Origin: Bacteroidota bacterium
GTDB taxonomy: Bacteria; Bacteroidota; Bacteroidia; Chitinophagales; Chitinophagaceae
Direction: 5' to 3'
Assembly: GCA_013286305.1 (NCBI GenBank)
Contig: JABDFW010000005.1
Coordinates: 22,030-86,029, forward strand
Length of the DNA stretch: 64,000 nucleotides
Both the position numbers and the translations under genes were made by a program. This document shows, in pieces, positions 51,791-60,675 of this stretch. The notes under the pieces were generated by a model. The model saw nothing but the letters and a program-made list of their open reading frames with translations. It ran no database searches and had not been told where the DNA came from. Each line of letters opens with the position of its first letter. Within the stretch, counting starts at the first letter, position 1.

Positions 51791-52999
51791 ATGGTTGCTG
51801 CAACAAGGGCCTTGTATAAGAACGCGTATTCAGGCCTTTCTAAAAAAACATGGTATCTCTCGCTGGTAATGTTGGTTAACCGCAGCGGTACAATGGTTGT
51901 TCCTTTTCTCACCATGTATTGCCATATCAAACTTGGGTTTAGTGTGGTGCAATCTGGTTTTGTAATGGCACTGTTTGGTGGTGGTGCTATATTAGGCGCT
52001 TTTATTGGCGGAAGAATTACTGATACATGGGGTTTTTATCCTCTGCAGGTTGCATCGCTGCTATTGGGAGGATGTATGTTTATTACAGTTGGCTACTTGC
52101 AAACCTATATTTCACTGTGCGTGGGTACGTTTATATTAAGCACCTGTAACGAATCTTTCAGGCCGGCAAATTCAACGGCGATAGCGTATTATTGCTCCGA
52201 GGAAAATCGTACACGCTCTTATTCGCTTAACAGGCTTGCTATTAATTTAGGATGGGCGGTTGGCGGGGCGTTGGGCGGGTTTCTTGCTTCTATTAATTAT
52301 CATTTATTGTTTTGGGTAGATGGCTGCACTAATATAGTGGCAGCGTTACTGTTGCTTAAATTACTGCCATTTGTAAAAAGCGGTTCTAAAAGAATTATTC
52401 CAAAACATACGGATGTAAAGCTTTCGCCGTACAGAGATAAAATCTACCTGTTTTTTATTGCGCTGACCATTTTATTTGCTTCATGCTTTTTCCAATTATT
52501 CAGCATGCAGCCTTTGTTTTATAAAACACAGTGGCATTTGAATGAGCGTTTCATCGGTATGCTGATGGCGCTTAACGGCCTTATTATTGTAGCTTTTGAA
52601 ATGATATTGGTGTATTCGCTGGAAGGAACCAAACCGCTTACAACTTTTATCCGCACGGGTATTTTTCTTGTAGGAATTGGCTATGCGTTGGTGAACGTTT
52701 TACCACAGGTTGCCCCGGTGGCTATATTATCCGTGATAGTTATTACAATTGGTGAAATATTTTCAATGCCTTTTATGAATTCCTTTTGGATAGGCCGCAC
52801 TGCTGAAAATAATCGTGGCCAATATGCCGCCATGTACACCATTGCCTGGAGTGTAGCACAAATTGCCGCCCCCACTTTTGGCAGCCAGGTAATTGAGCGT
52901 AAAGGGTACAGTGCTTTGTGGTGGCTATTGGCTGTTTTATGTTGTATAGCCTCGTTCGGATTTCATCTGCTGGGAAAATATGCAAAGAAGAAAAAATGA
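51791..52999 (+). CDS. MFS transporter
   Basis: A 402-aa inner-membrane transporter with about twelve hydrophobic segments. The A-motif-like GAFIGGRITDTWGFYPLQ after helix 2 and RPANSTAIAYY in helix 4 place it in the major facilitator superfamily (drug or metabolite efflux type). Substrate unknown. Its stop overlaps the left arm of the inverted repeat at 52998. Confidence 0.88.
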   Translation: MVAATRALYKNAYSGLSKKTWYLSLVMLVNRSGTMVVPFLTMYCHIKLGFSVVQSGFVMALFGGGAILGAFIGGRITDTWGFYPLQVASLLLGGCMFITVGYLQTYISLCVGTFILSTCNESFRPANSTAIAYYCSEENRTRSYSLNRLAINLGWAVGGALGGFLASINYHLLFWVDGCTNIVAALLLLKLLPFVKSGSKRIIPKHTDVKLSPYRDKIYLFFIALTILFASCFFQLFSMQPLFYKTQWHLNERFIGMLMALNGLIIVAFEMILVYSLEGTKPLTTFIRTGIFLVGIGYALVNVLPQVAPVAILSVIVITIGEIFSMPFMNSFWIGRTAENNRGQYAAMYTIAWSVAQIAAPTFGSQVIERKGYSALWWLLAVLCCIASFGFHLLGKYAKKKK

Positions 53000-53148
53000 C
53001 CACGATTTTGACCTGATTTTTCAGATTCTCCTGATGGGAAATAAAATAAAAGAAGCCAGGTTTTCAAAACTTGTCAATTTTTTTAAAACCCTCATCATAT
53101 GTTTTTACAATCAGGGCAATCCGAAAAATCAGGTTAAAATCGTGGTTC
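52998..53148. repeat. Inverted-repeat unit without a gene (ACCACGATTT family)
   Basis: The left arm begins at the MFS stop (accacgattttgacctgatt and on, to about 53035). The inverted right arm (about 53110-53148) ends one base before the stop of the convergent alcohol dehydrogenase gene. About 33 of 37 arm positions can pair. It may act as a bidirectional terminator and is the best-preserved model for the arms at 36570/37883. Confidence 0.75.
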
Positions 53149-54195
53149 TTACTTTAAAGAAGCCAAATCAATTACAAAGCGATATTTTACATCGTTCTTT
53201 AGCATACGGCCGTATGCTTCATTAATATCCTGCATTTTGATCACCTCAATATCTGAAACGATATTATGCTCTGCGCAGTAATCAAGCATTTCCTGTGTTT
53301 CTTTCATCCCGCCTATCATTGAGCCTATTATGCTCCTGCGGTTATCAAGCAATTTGCCAGCCGGTACTTCTGATGCTTTGGGAGGAATACCAACCACCAC
53401 CATTTTACCGTTCAGGGCAAGAAGGTTCAGGTATGTTTCATAACTATGATTGGCCGCAACCGTATTTATGATAACATCAAAATAGCCTTCGTATTTTTTT
53501 AGTTGTTCCTTATCTGAAGTAAGAACAAACTTATGCGCGCCTAATTTTTTTGCATCGGCTTCTTTGGAAGGAGAAGTGCTTAACATGGTAACTTCTGCAC
53601 CAAATGATACAGCAAATTTTACAGCCATGTGGCCCAGGCCGCCGAGGCCTGCAACAGCTACCCTGGTACCCTTAGTTACATTTACATACCTTAACGGCGA
53701 ATATGTTGTAATGCCTGCGCACAGTAATGGGGCAACAGCTTTAAGGTCAAGTTTGGGCGAAATACTTAGTACATATCTTTCATCTACCACAATTTGCGTT
53801 GAGTAGCCGCCCTGGGCTACGGTTTTACCGTCACGTTCCATAGTATTATAGGTACCCGTCATTCCTTCCACGCAATATTGCTCCAGGCTTTGCCTACAAT
53901 GGTCACAAACCCGGCAGGAATCAACCATAACGCCTACGCCTGCAAGGTCGCCCGCTTTAAACTTTTTTACATGCTCACCTGCTTTAACCACCTTGCCCAC
54001 AATTTCATGCCCCGGCACCATAGGGTAAATGGAGCCGCCCCATTCATCCCGTGACTGATGCAGGTCTGAATGGCAAACACCACAATATAAAATTTCTACC
54101 TGTACATCATGCGGGCCAACTTCGCGGCGCTCAAAATCAAATGGAGCCAATGGGGTAGTGGGAGTATAAGCAGCATAAGCTTTTGTTTCTATCAT
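53149..54195 (-). CDS. Zinc-dependent alcohol dehydrogenase (CAD/YahK-like)
   Basis: A 348-aa medium-chain dehydrogenase that reduces aldehydes with NADPH. The catalytic zinc site is in YCGVCHSDLHQ and PGHEIVGKVV; the structural zinc cysteines are in CRVCDHCRQSLEQYC; the nucleotide-binding GLGGLGHMAVKFAVSFGAEV is typical of the cinnamyl-alcohol-dehydrogenase/YahK group. A TAATTTTG box lies 24 bases upstream of the start. Confidence 0.92.
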   Translation of the reverse strand: MIETKAYAAYTPTTPLAPFDFERREVGPHDVQVEILYCGVCHSDLHQSRDEWGGSIYPMVPGHEIVGKVVKAGEHVKKFKAGDLAGVGVMVDSCRVCDHCRQSLEQYCVEGMTGTYNTMERDGKTVAQGGYSTQIVVDERYVLSISPKLDLKAVAPLLCAGITTYSPLRYVNVTKGTRVAVAGLGGLGHMAVKFAVSFGAEVTMLSTSPSKEADAKKLGAHKFVLTSDKEQLKKYEGYFDVIINTVAANHSYETYLNLLALNGKMVVVGIPPKASEVPAGKLLDNRRSIIGSMIGGMKETQEMLDYCAEHNIVSDIEVIKMQDINEAYGRMLKNDVKYRFVIDLASLK

Positions 54196-54407
54196 AAATG
54201 ATGTTCTTTTGTGGACAACAAAATTACTCTTTCAAAATTTATGGTGTAACTAAATAATTTGTTAGTAGTTATTGCCGAAAGATATTACTGCCGATGCACG
54301 AAACGCAACGCTCCAAAGGAGTCCTTTGGACAAGAATGTATAATAGCGGTAATACAACCCGGTCGAAAAAAAATATATCTTTAACGTCTGTAAACTACGC
54401 TTATACT

Positions 54408-55352
54408 ATGGCAACACACAAGAAGATAAACACTACTTTAAAGAGTAACAACGATACAGGTTTTGGCAGCTCCGCTAATGTCGGGGGCAGGTTTATTAAT
54501 AAGGACGGTACTTTTAACATGCGTAAGGAGGGGCTGCCCTTTTGGGAAAGGTTTAGTGTGTATCATAGCATGCTTAACATGTCAAGGTGGAAATTTATTG
54601 CCATAATACTCATCTTTTTCTTTGTGATCAATATAATTTATACAGGTATTTACCTGCTTATAGGTTTTGGCGAACTGGAAGGAATGATGGCAAAAACCAA
54701 CTGGGGAAAATTTGAAGAGGTTTATTTTTTTAGTACTGAAACATTTACAACCGTTGGTTATGGGCGCATAAATCCTGTTGGGACCGCGGCAAATTTCGTT
54801 GCTTCTATTGAAGCACTTTCGGGCTTTTTATCTTTTGCCATTGCCACCGGCTTAATTTATGGAAGGTTCTCTAAACCAAAGGCCAACCTTTCATTTAGCG
54901 AACATGCGCTTATAAGCCCCTACCAGGATAAAACAGGTTTGATGTTCCGGTTTGCCTCGGTAAAAGATAACCATGTACTAACCAATGTGGAAGTTGTGGT
55001 AACGATGAGTTTGCAGGTGCAGGAAGACGGCAATTTTAACTACAAATTTTATACATTACCTCTTGAGCGCAGCCGTGCAGATAACCTGCCTATGAATTTT
55101 ACCGTGGTTCACCCGATTGATGAACAAAGCCCATTATTTGAATTGCATTTGGAAGATATGAAGGCAGCAGACCTGGAATTATATGTACTCGTAAAAGCCT
55201 TTGATGATGTTTATTCAAATGTTGTACTGCAACGCACCTCTTATACCTACGAAGAAATAAAATTTAATTTTAAGTTTGTACCCATGTACCGCGAAAGTGG
55301 TGATACTACGATCTTAGAATTGCATAAGCTGAATGTATATAAGAAGGTGTGA
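54408..55352 (+). CDS. Inward-rectifier-type potassium channel (KirBac-like)
   Basis: A 314-aa channel with the outer helix (FIAIILIFFFVINIIYTGIY), pore helix and selectivity filter TVGYG (FTTVGYGRINPVG), the inner helix (ASIEALSGFLSFAIATGLIY) and a large C-terminal immunoglobulin-like cytoplasmic domain starting GRFSKPKANLSFSEHALI. I start at the ATG at 54408; the frame extends to 54294, but a box-like TATCTTTA lies between. Confidence 0.88.
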   Translation: MATHKKINTTLKSNNDTGFGSSANVGGRFINKDGTFNMRKEGLPFWERFSVYHSMLNMSRWKFIAIILIFFFVINIIYTGIYLLIGFGELEGMMAKTNWGKFEEVYFFSTETFTTVGYGRINPVGTAANFVASIEALSGFLSFAIATGLIYGRFSKPKANLSFSEHALISPYQDKTGLMFRFASVKDNHVLTNVEVVVTMSLQVQEDGNFNYKFYTLPLERSRADNLPMNFTVVHPIDEQSPLFELHLEDMKAADLELYVLVKAFDDVYSNVVLQRTSYTYEEIKFNFKFVPMYRESGDTTILELHKLNVYKKV

Positions 55353-55358
55353 TATGGG

Positions 55359-57029
55359 CTACAAGCTATCCAATATCTCCTGCAGCTCACTTTCTGTTTT
55401 AACTATTACGTCCCTTGCTTTGCTGCCGAGGTTGGGGCCAACAATACCGGCCATTTCCAATTGGTCCATTAACCTGCCGGCACGGTTATAACCCAGTTTC
55501 ATCCTGCGTTGCAGCAGAGATGTGCTGCCCATTTGGTTTTGCACTATTAAACGTGCGGCATCATCAAATAATGGGTCTTTATCTTTAAGGTCAACCTCCT
55601 TTCCTTCCATCTCTTTTTCATCTGTATATTCAGGCAATAAAAATGCCTGCGGATAGCCACGCTGGCCCTCAATAAATTCGCAAACATGCTCCACTTCAGG
55701 CGTATCTACAAAAGCGCACTGCAAACGGGTGATCTCTCCATTATAACTGATCAGCATATCTCCTTTACCTATCAGTTGCTCGGCGCCGCCGGCGTCAAGA
55801 ATGGTACGGCTGTCAATCTTTGAAGAAACTTTAAACGCAATACGCGCGGGGAAATTCGCTTTGATGGTTCCTGTAATAATATTTACAGATGGCCTTTGCG
55901 TGGCGATAATAAGGTGAATGCCTACTGCGCGGGCAAGCTGTGCCAAACGTGCAATAGGTAATTCTATTTCTTTGCCCGCAGTCATTATAAGGTCGGCAAA
56001 TTCATCTATCACCAGAACAATAAAGGGTAAAAATTCATGGCCCTTTAGCGGGTTAAGCTTCCGCTTTATAAATTTTTCGTTGTATTCTTTAATATTGCGG
56101 CAGGATGCTTCTTTCAACAGGTCGTACCGTATATCCATCAGCGTACAAAGCGCGTTAAGTGTATGAACCACTTTTTTGGTATCTGTAATAATAGATTCTT
56201 CTTCACCCGGCAATTTGGCAAGAAAATGTTTCTCTATCACACGGTATAAACTCAATTCCACTTTTTTTGGATCAACCAAAACGAATTTTAACTGAGCCGG
56301 ATGTTTTTTATACAATAGCGATACAAGTATAGTATTTATACCAACTGATTTACCCTGGCCGGTTGCACCCGCCATTAAAAGGTGCGGCATAGCGGCAAGG
56401 TCAACAATAAAATTTTCGTTATCTATCTTTTTGCCAATAGCAATGGGAAGAGAAAAAGTATTGTTTTGAAATTTTTCACTTGCAAGTAATGTCTTCATAC
56501 TCACAACTGTTTTGCGCACATTGGGCACCTCTATGCCTATCGTGCCCTTGCCGGGTATGGGTGCGATAATACGTATGCCAAGCGCGGCAAGGCTAAGCGC
56601 AATATCATCTTCCAGGTTTTTAATACGGCTGATGCGCACGCCGGGTGCAGGAACGATCTCATATAAAGTAACGGTAGGCCCAACGGTGGCGGCTATGCGC
56701 TGTATGGCAATATCGTAATTTTTTAAAGTGGCGATTATCTGGTTTTTATTTGCTTCCAGTTCTGCCGCATCGTGAACAATCTTTTCGCTGCCATGTGTTT
56801 CTAATAATTCAAGCGAAGGAAATTTGTAATCGCTCAGGTCAAGCATAGGGTCGTACAGCTCTCCCGGTTTTATTACAGGGTTTTTAATTTTTATGTTCTC
56901 AATTTCTTCATCCTCAAACATGTGCTGCAATTCCAGCTCCATATCTACCTCATCATCAAACTGTATCTTTAACTCCGGTTTTTTTTTCAACCGGTTGTTG
57001 CGCAAACCCTTTCCTGGCGCGTTTGGCAA
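55359..57029 (-). CDS. ftsK: FtsK/SpoIIIE DNA translocase, C-terminal part
   Basis: This frame holds the FtsK motor: the alpha/beta domains, Walker A AGATGQGKSVGINTIL, Walker B LVIDEFADLIMTA, RLARAVGIHLIIATQRPSV and the C-terminal gamma winged helix (SLLQRRMKLGYNRAGRLMDQLE) that reads KOPS-like sites. The ATG at 57029 overlaps the N-terminal frame by 74 bases. Joined to the membrane part through one missing A in a run of nine, the protein would be 865 aa, a normal size. Either the gene is frameshifted or the run slips. Confidence 0.9.
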   Translation of the reverse strand: MPNAPGKGLRNNRLKKKPELKIQFDDEVDMELELQHMFEDEEIENIKIKNPVIKPGELYDPMLDLSDYKFPSLELLETHGSEKIVHDAAELEANKNQIIATLKNYDIAIQRIAATVGPTVTLYEIVPAPGVRISRIKNLEDDIALSLAALGIRIIAPIPGKGTIGIEVPNVRKTVVSMKTLLASEKFQNNTFSLPIAIGKKIDNENFIVDLAAMPHLLMAGATGQGKSVGINTILVSLLYKKHPAQLKFVLVDPKKVELSLYRVIEKHFLAKLPGEEESIITDTKKVVHTLNALCTLMDIRYDLLKEASCRNIKEYNEKFIKRKLNPLKGHEFLPFIVLVIDEFADLIMTAGKEIELPIARLAQLARAVGIHLIIATQRPSVNIITGTIKANFPARIAFKVSSKIDSRTILDAGGAEQLIGKGDMLISYNGEITRLQCAFVDTPEVEHVCEFIEGQRGYPQAFLLPEYTDEKEMEGKEVDLKDKDPLFDDAARLIVQNQMGSTSLLQRRMKLGYNRAGRLMDQLEMAGIVGPNLGSKARDVIVKTESELQEILDSL

Positions 57030-57957
57030 GCTCTTCTTCCTTTACATCAAGCGGAAGTTTATTAATATCATCCAATTCGTCTTCTGTCAGGTCATCCGTA
57101 TCTTTTTCTATAATATCAAACGCAATAAGCGGATCGTCTTCATTTTTTGGCATTATTACAGAAACACCCTTCCCTTCTTTTTTTAATTTATTATTGCTGG
57201 TTCCGGCGTCATCATCTGTGTAAAGGTCATTAACTGATCGTACCAACGAAGGCTCTGCATCTATCACCGCCTCATCATCAATAAATAGTTTAGCATCCTG
57301 GCCGGCAACTACAGGCTGAAGTTCTTTTTTTATGCGCGGTTTTCTTTCCGGCAAACGGAACGTCGGGTTAAAACGCCAGATAATATAACTAAGCACTGCA
57401 ACAGCAAGCAAGGCGCCCGTACCGGTGCTGCCAATCCATTTTACCAGCCAGTCATTCATTAATTCGCCCGCAGCGCCACCCCATGAAAAAGAGCTTCCAG
57501 TGGTGAAGAATGATGTAGCCACACTTAGTACCAGCAGGCCAACAATTACATATTTAAGGTTACGCGCAAGGCTGAATATTTTTTTGCCGAAAAGAAGATT
57601 TATGCCCAATACAAAGAAAAAAGTGCAGAACAAATAAGAGGCGACACCAAAACCTTTATAAATAAAAAGATGGGAAAAGTACGCACCCAAAACGCCCATC
57701 ATGTTTGAAACTTTCACATTTTCTTTAAACACGTCGGTAAACTGAAAAACCTTATCCTGGTCGTTTTGCCAGGTAAAAAAATACGAGGTAAACGACACAA
57801 AAAGGAATGCAGCAATAAGCAAGCTTACTGCACCCGCTATTTTAGTAGTACGTTCATCCTTCACCACCTCCTTTACCGTAACCTGTTCTTCCTTCTCCTG
57901 CTTTAGTTCGTCGGGATTAGGTGGGGGAGGCGTTTTCTTTTTTAAGCTGTTTGCCAT
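56956..57957 (-). CDS. ftsK: FtsK DNA translocase, N-terminal membrane part
   Basis: A 333-aa frame with about four transmembrane helices (AGAVSLLIAAFLFVSFTSYF; FGVASYLFCTFFFVLGINLL; YVIVGLLVLSVATSFFT; GALLAVAVLSYIIWRF) and an acidic linker. It runs out of frame at the A9 run (56979-56987 on the plus strand Ts) and ends shortly after. A TATATTTGC promoter box lies about 12 bases upstream of the start. FtsK couples chromosome segregation to division. Confidence 0.87.
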   Translation of the reverse strand: MANSLKKKTPPPPNPDELKQEKEEQVTVKEVVKDERTTKIAGAVSLLIAAFLFVSFTSYFFTWQNDQDKVFQFTDVFKENVKVSNMMGVLGAYFSHLFIYKGFGVASYLFCTFFFVLGINLLFGKKIFSLARNLKYVIVGLLVLSVATSFFTTGSSFSWGGAAGELMNDWLVKWIGSTGTGALLAVAVLSYIIWRFNPTFRLPERKPRIKKELQPVVAGQDAKLFIDDEAVIDAEPSLVRSVNDLYTDDDAGTSNNKLKKEGKGVSVIMPKNEDDPLIAFDIIEKDTDDLTEDELDDINKLPLDVKEEELAKRARKGFAQQPVEKKTGVKDTV

Positions 57958-58058
57958 AATATTCTCAAGGCAAATATAACGGAGTTATTGGAGAGATTGT
58001 TATATGAGAGGGGAGGAGATATTTTCAAATAATGCAGATTGATATTTTTTTGGTAAAC

Positions 58059-58694
58059 CTAATTCTTCAAAATATTAAAATCTACTATTCTCCGCAGGTA
58101 TTTTTTATCCTGTATCACCCATGTAACTTCATAACCGCCCATGCCATCATTGCAAAGCAGGTAAATGTAAATAGCATGGTTATTGGGCGAGAAGTAAACG
58201 GAATTATATGACTTTGCAGTGCCTCCTTCCTTATAAGTAAACCTGGGCTCATAAAGATCGGTGTATGCAATAGGGGGGATAGGAACTGTATCATGATCCA
58301 CAACAACCACTACAGACTGGATTACACTTTTAGGAAGTTTGCCATACGAGCCATAATAGGCTTTGTTGTCAATACGCGTAAGGTATTTTTCAATGTATTG
58401 CAGTTTATGCCTTGCAGGGTAAAACGTGGTTGATGTAATGGAGATCTTAATATTGCCGCTGTCAAATTTTAAAAAATTATCTCCGTAGTCACTAATTGAC
58501 ATGCTTCTTAGCGGTAATCTTGTTATGCCAAGATCAAGGCCTGCCATGGCAAAAGTTGAAACATCGGCCTGTACGTCTTTTTCGGGGATTTTTGAAAGCA
58601 TATCCCGCTTGCTGCGGTAATCGGGCATATCATCATCCTGCGCTATGGCGGCAAAACAAAAAGAAGTGAATAATACACAAAATATAAAACGCAT
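58059..58694 (-). CDS. Exported hypothetical protein
   Basis: A 211-aa protein with a signal peptide (RFIFCVLFTSFCFAAIAQ). The mature part begins DDDMPDYRSKRDMLSKIPEK and is beta-rich, with a late YLLCNDGMGGYEVTWVIQDK. I do not recognise a family. It stands between ftsK and the SMP-30 gene, transcribed with the former. Confidence 0.65.
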   Translation of the reverse strand: MRFIFCVLFTSFCFAAIAQDDDMPDYRSKRDMLSKIPEKDVQADVSTFAMAGLDLGITRLPLRSMSISDYGDNFLKFDSGNIKISITSTTFYPARHKLQYIEKYLTRIDNKAYYGSYGKLPKSVIQSVVVVVDHDTVPIPPIAYTDLYEPRFTYKEGGTAKSYNSVYFSPNNHAIYIYLLCNDGMGGYEVTWVIQDKKYLRRIVDFNILKN

Positions 58695-58925
58695 AAGATC
58701 ATTTCTGTGGGTTAAAACTACTTATTTAATGTAATAACGAAAAAGAAAAGGGATAAGTGTGTTTTATAAATGCGCCAATAGTATTTCGCTCACAAAATAG
58801 AGACGCAAAGTTTTTGAAACCCTGCTTTCGCGCATATTAGTGAAATAGGTTTTTAATAAAGTGGGTATATTGCAATTCAGAATGAATGTTATAGCAATAA
58901 CCTGGCCTAAGTATTAATTTTTTTT

Positions 58926-59855
58926 ATGAAAATGATGCCTGCAAAAATTAAATTAACTTGTTTTATTTCCATCGTATTTTTTTCATTTGTTAATTATGTA
59001 TCCGCACAAAATGCCGGCCCCGATACTGCTATTATTGCGCCGGGTGCAAAGCCTGTTTTAGTTGACAGCAGCTTTAGCTTCACAGAAGGCCCTGCAGTGG
59101 ATAAAGCCGGAAATATTTTCTTTACTGACCAGCCCAACGATAAAATTTGGGAATACGATATTAATGGAAAGCTTTCTGTTTTTATGGATAAAACAGGCAG
59201 GTCTAACGGAATGTATTTTGATGCAAAAGGCAATTTGATAAGTTGTGCCGATGAACATGACCAATTATGGTCAATTGACCCGAAAGGCAAGGTTACTGTT
59301 TTGGTAAAAGATTATCATGGCCACCTGTTAAACGGACCTAATGATCTTTGGATAGATGCCCATGGCGGCATTTATATAACCGACCCCTATTTTCAGCGTG
59401 ATTACTGGACAAGAAAAAACCCTGACCCTGCTTTAAATGGCGAGAAAGTGTATTACCTGCCGCACAATAAAAAAGAATTAATCTTAGTTGACAGCACAAC
59501 AAAAAAACCAAACGGTATTGTTGGCACCACTGATGGAAAATACCTGTATGTTGCCGATATGGGCCCCTGGAAAACATATAGATACATCATTAATGCTGAT
59601 GGCACACTTAGCGATAAACAACTTTTCGCAAACGAAGCCTCTGATGGTATGACAATTGATGAACGCGGTAATCTTTATTTTACAAACAATGGTGTAAGCG
59701 TATATAACCCGCAGGGCAAAAAAATAGCGCATATAAATATACCCGAGAAGTGGACAGCCAATATTTGCTTTGGCGGAAAAGACAGGAAGTTGCTGTTTAT
59801 CACTGCCTCAAAATCTATATACACATTGCAGATGCAGGTGAAAGGAGTAGAATAA
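58926..59855 (+). CDS. SMP-30/gluconolactonase family protein
   Basis: A 309-aa periplasmic protein with a signal peptide (KLTCFISIVFFSFVNYVSAQ) and a six-bladed propeller of the SMP-30/gluconolactonase type: FTEGPAVDKAGNIFFTDQPN, LLNGPNDLWIDAHGGIYITD, KPNGIVGTTDGKYLYVADMG and EASDGMTIDERGNLYFTNNG, with metal ligands Glu, Asn and Asp in those repeats. It likely hydrolyses a sugar lactone. Confidence 0.9.
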   Translation: MKMMPAKIKLTCFISIVFFSFVNYVSAQNAGPDTAIIAPGAKPVLVDSSFSFTEGPAVDKAGNIFFTDQPNDKIWEYDINGKLSVFMDKTGRSNGMYFDAKGNLISCADEHDQLWSIDPKGKVTVLVKDYHGHLLNGPNDLWIDAHGGIYITDPYFQRDYWTRKNPDPALNGEKVYYLPHNKKELILVDSTTKKPNGIVGTTDGKYLYVADMGPWKTYRYIINADGTLSDKQLFANEASDGMTIDERGNLYFTNNGVSVYNPQGKKIAHINIPEKWTANICFGGKDRKLLFITASKSIYTLQMQVKGVE

Positions 59856-60060
59856 ATCCCAAATTTTAAATTCCAAGCCAAAAAAATCACCGAATCCTAA
59901 AATCAGGAACGCTTTGATCAAATCATCTGAACTTGTATTTTACTTTGTGTCCAAAGTATCGGACTTCGAACCTTTTGCGTGAGATAGGTGAAAAAATGGT
60001 AATGCATAATTTGCACGCAAAGACGCAAAGGGTTTATGAAGTTAAAGTAATGGAATATTA

Positions 60061-60495
60061 TTAGTTAAGTTTTCTCAATAATATCAGCACCCTTGATTTT
60101 ATAAATTCTGCGTTATCGTTGTACATAAACATTGCATCATCCTGAGCACCCCATGCAGAACCGTACGGTGAGTTGTTTGGATTTTTCTTCTTAAACTCAC
60201 TAAAGGTCTTTTTAAAATAAGTGTCACGCTTTGCAAGCCAGAGTTTTTGTTCTTTTTTAAGCCCTGTTTGTTTGGAAGTATCAAGAGTAGAACGGAGCTT
60301 GAAGTAAATAACGTTCAGCATACTGTCCATTTGGAAATAAAATTTTTTTGCACACCCAAACATATAATCTCCTTTATCCAGGCAACTTTGATATTGATTC
60401 TCTAAGCTGTCAATTGTCTTTGTTGTTTGAGCAGGCCCACACAAACAAAGTGAGCAGAAAAAAATTACAGGAAATATAAGTTTTAATGCTGCCAT
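60061..60495 (-). CDS. LprI/DUF1311-like exported protein
   Basis: A 144-aa protein with a signal peptide (LIFPVIFFCSLCLCGPAQ), two paired cysteines in the mature part (QSCLDKGDYMFGCAKK) and the DUF1311 core LKKEQKLWLAKRDTYFKK. The family includes a lysozyme inhibitor (LprI), but most members are uncharacterised. Monocistronic. Confidence 0.7.
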   Translation of the reverse strand: MAALKLIFPVIFFCSLCLCGPAQTTKTIDSLENQYQSCLDKGDYMFGCAKKFYFQMDSMLNVIYFKLRSTLDTSKQTGLKKEQKLWLAKRDTYFKKTFSEFKKKNPNNSPYGSAWGAQDDAMFMYNDNAEFIKSRVLILLRKLN

Positions 60496-60675
60496 AGTAT
60501 TAAAATATGCATATATAAATGTACTGACATTTCAGCCCAATAACACCATCTCCTATTCGGTTTAATCCAAAAATTTCATAAAAAATCGTGTCCCGCTTTT
60601 CTATAAAAGAATCTGTAAAGTGGAGTTGTCAGTTGGGGCAAAAATCCCAATATCACTCGATCTCAAAATCAGCAA

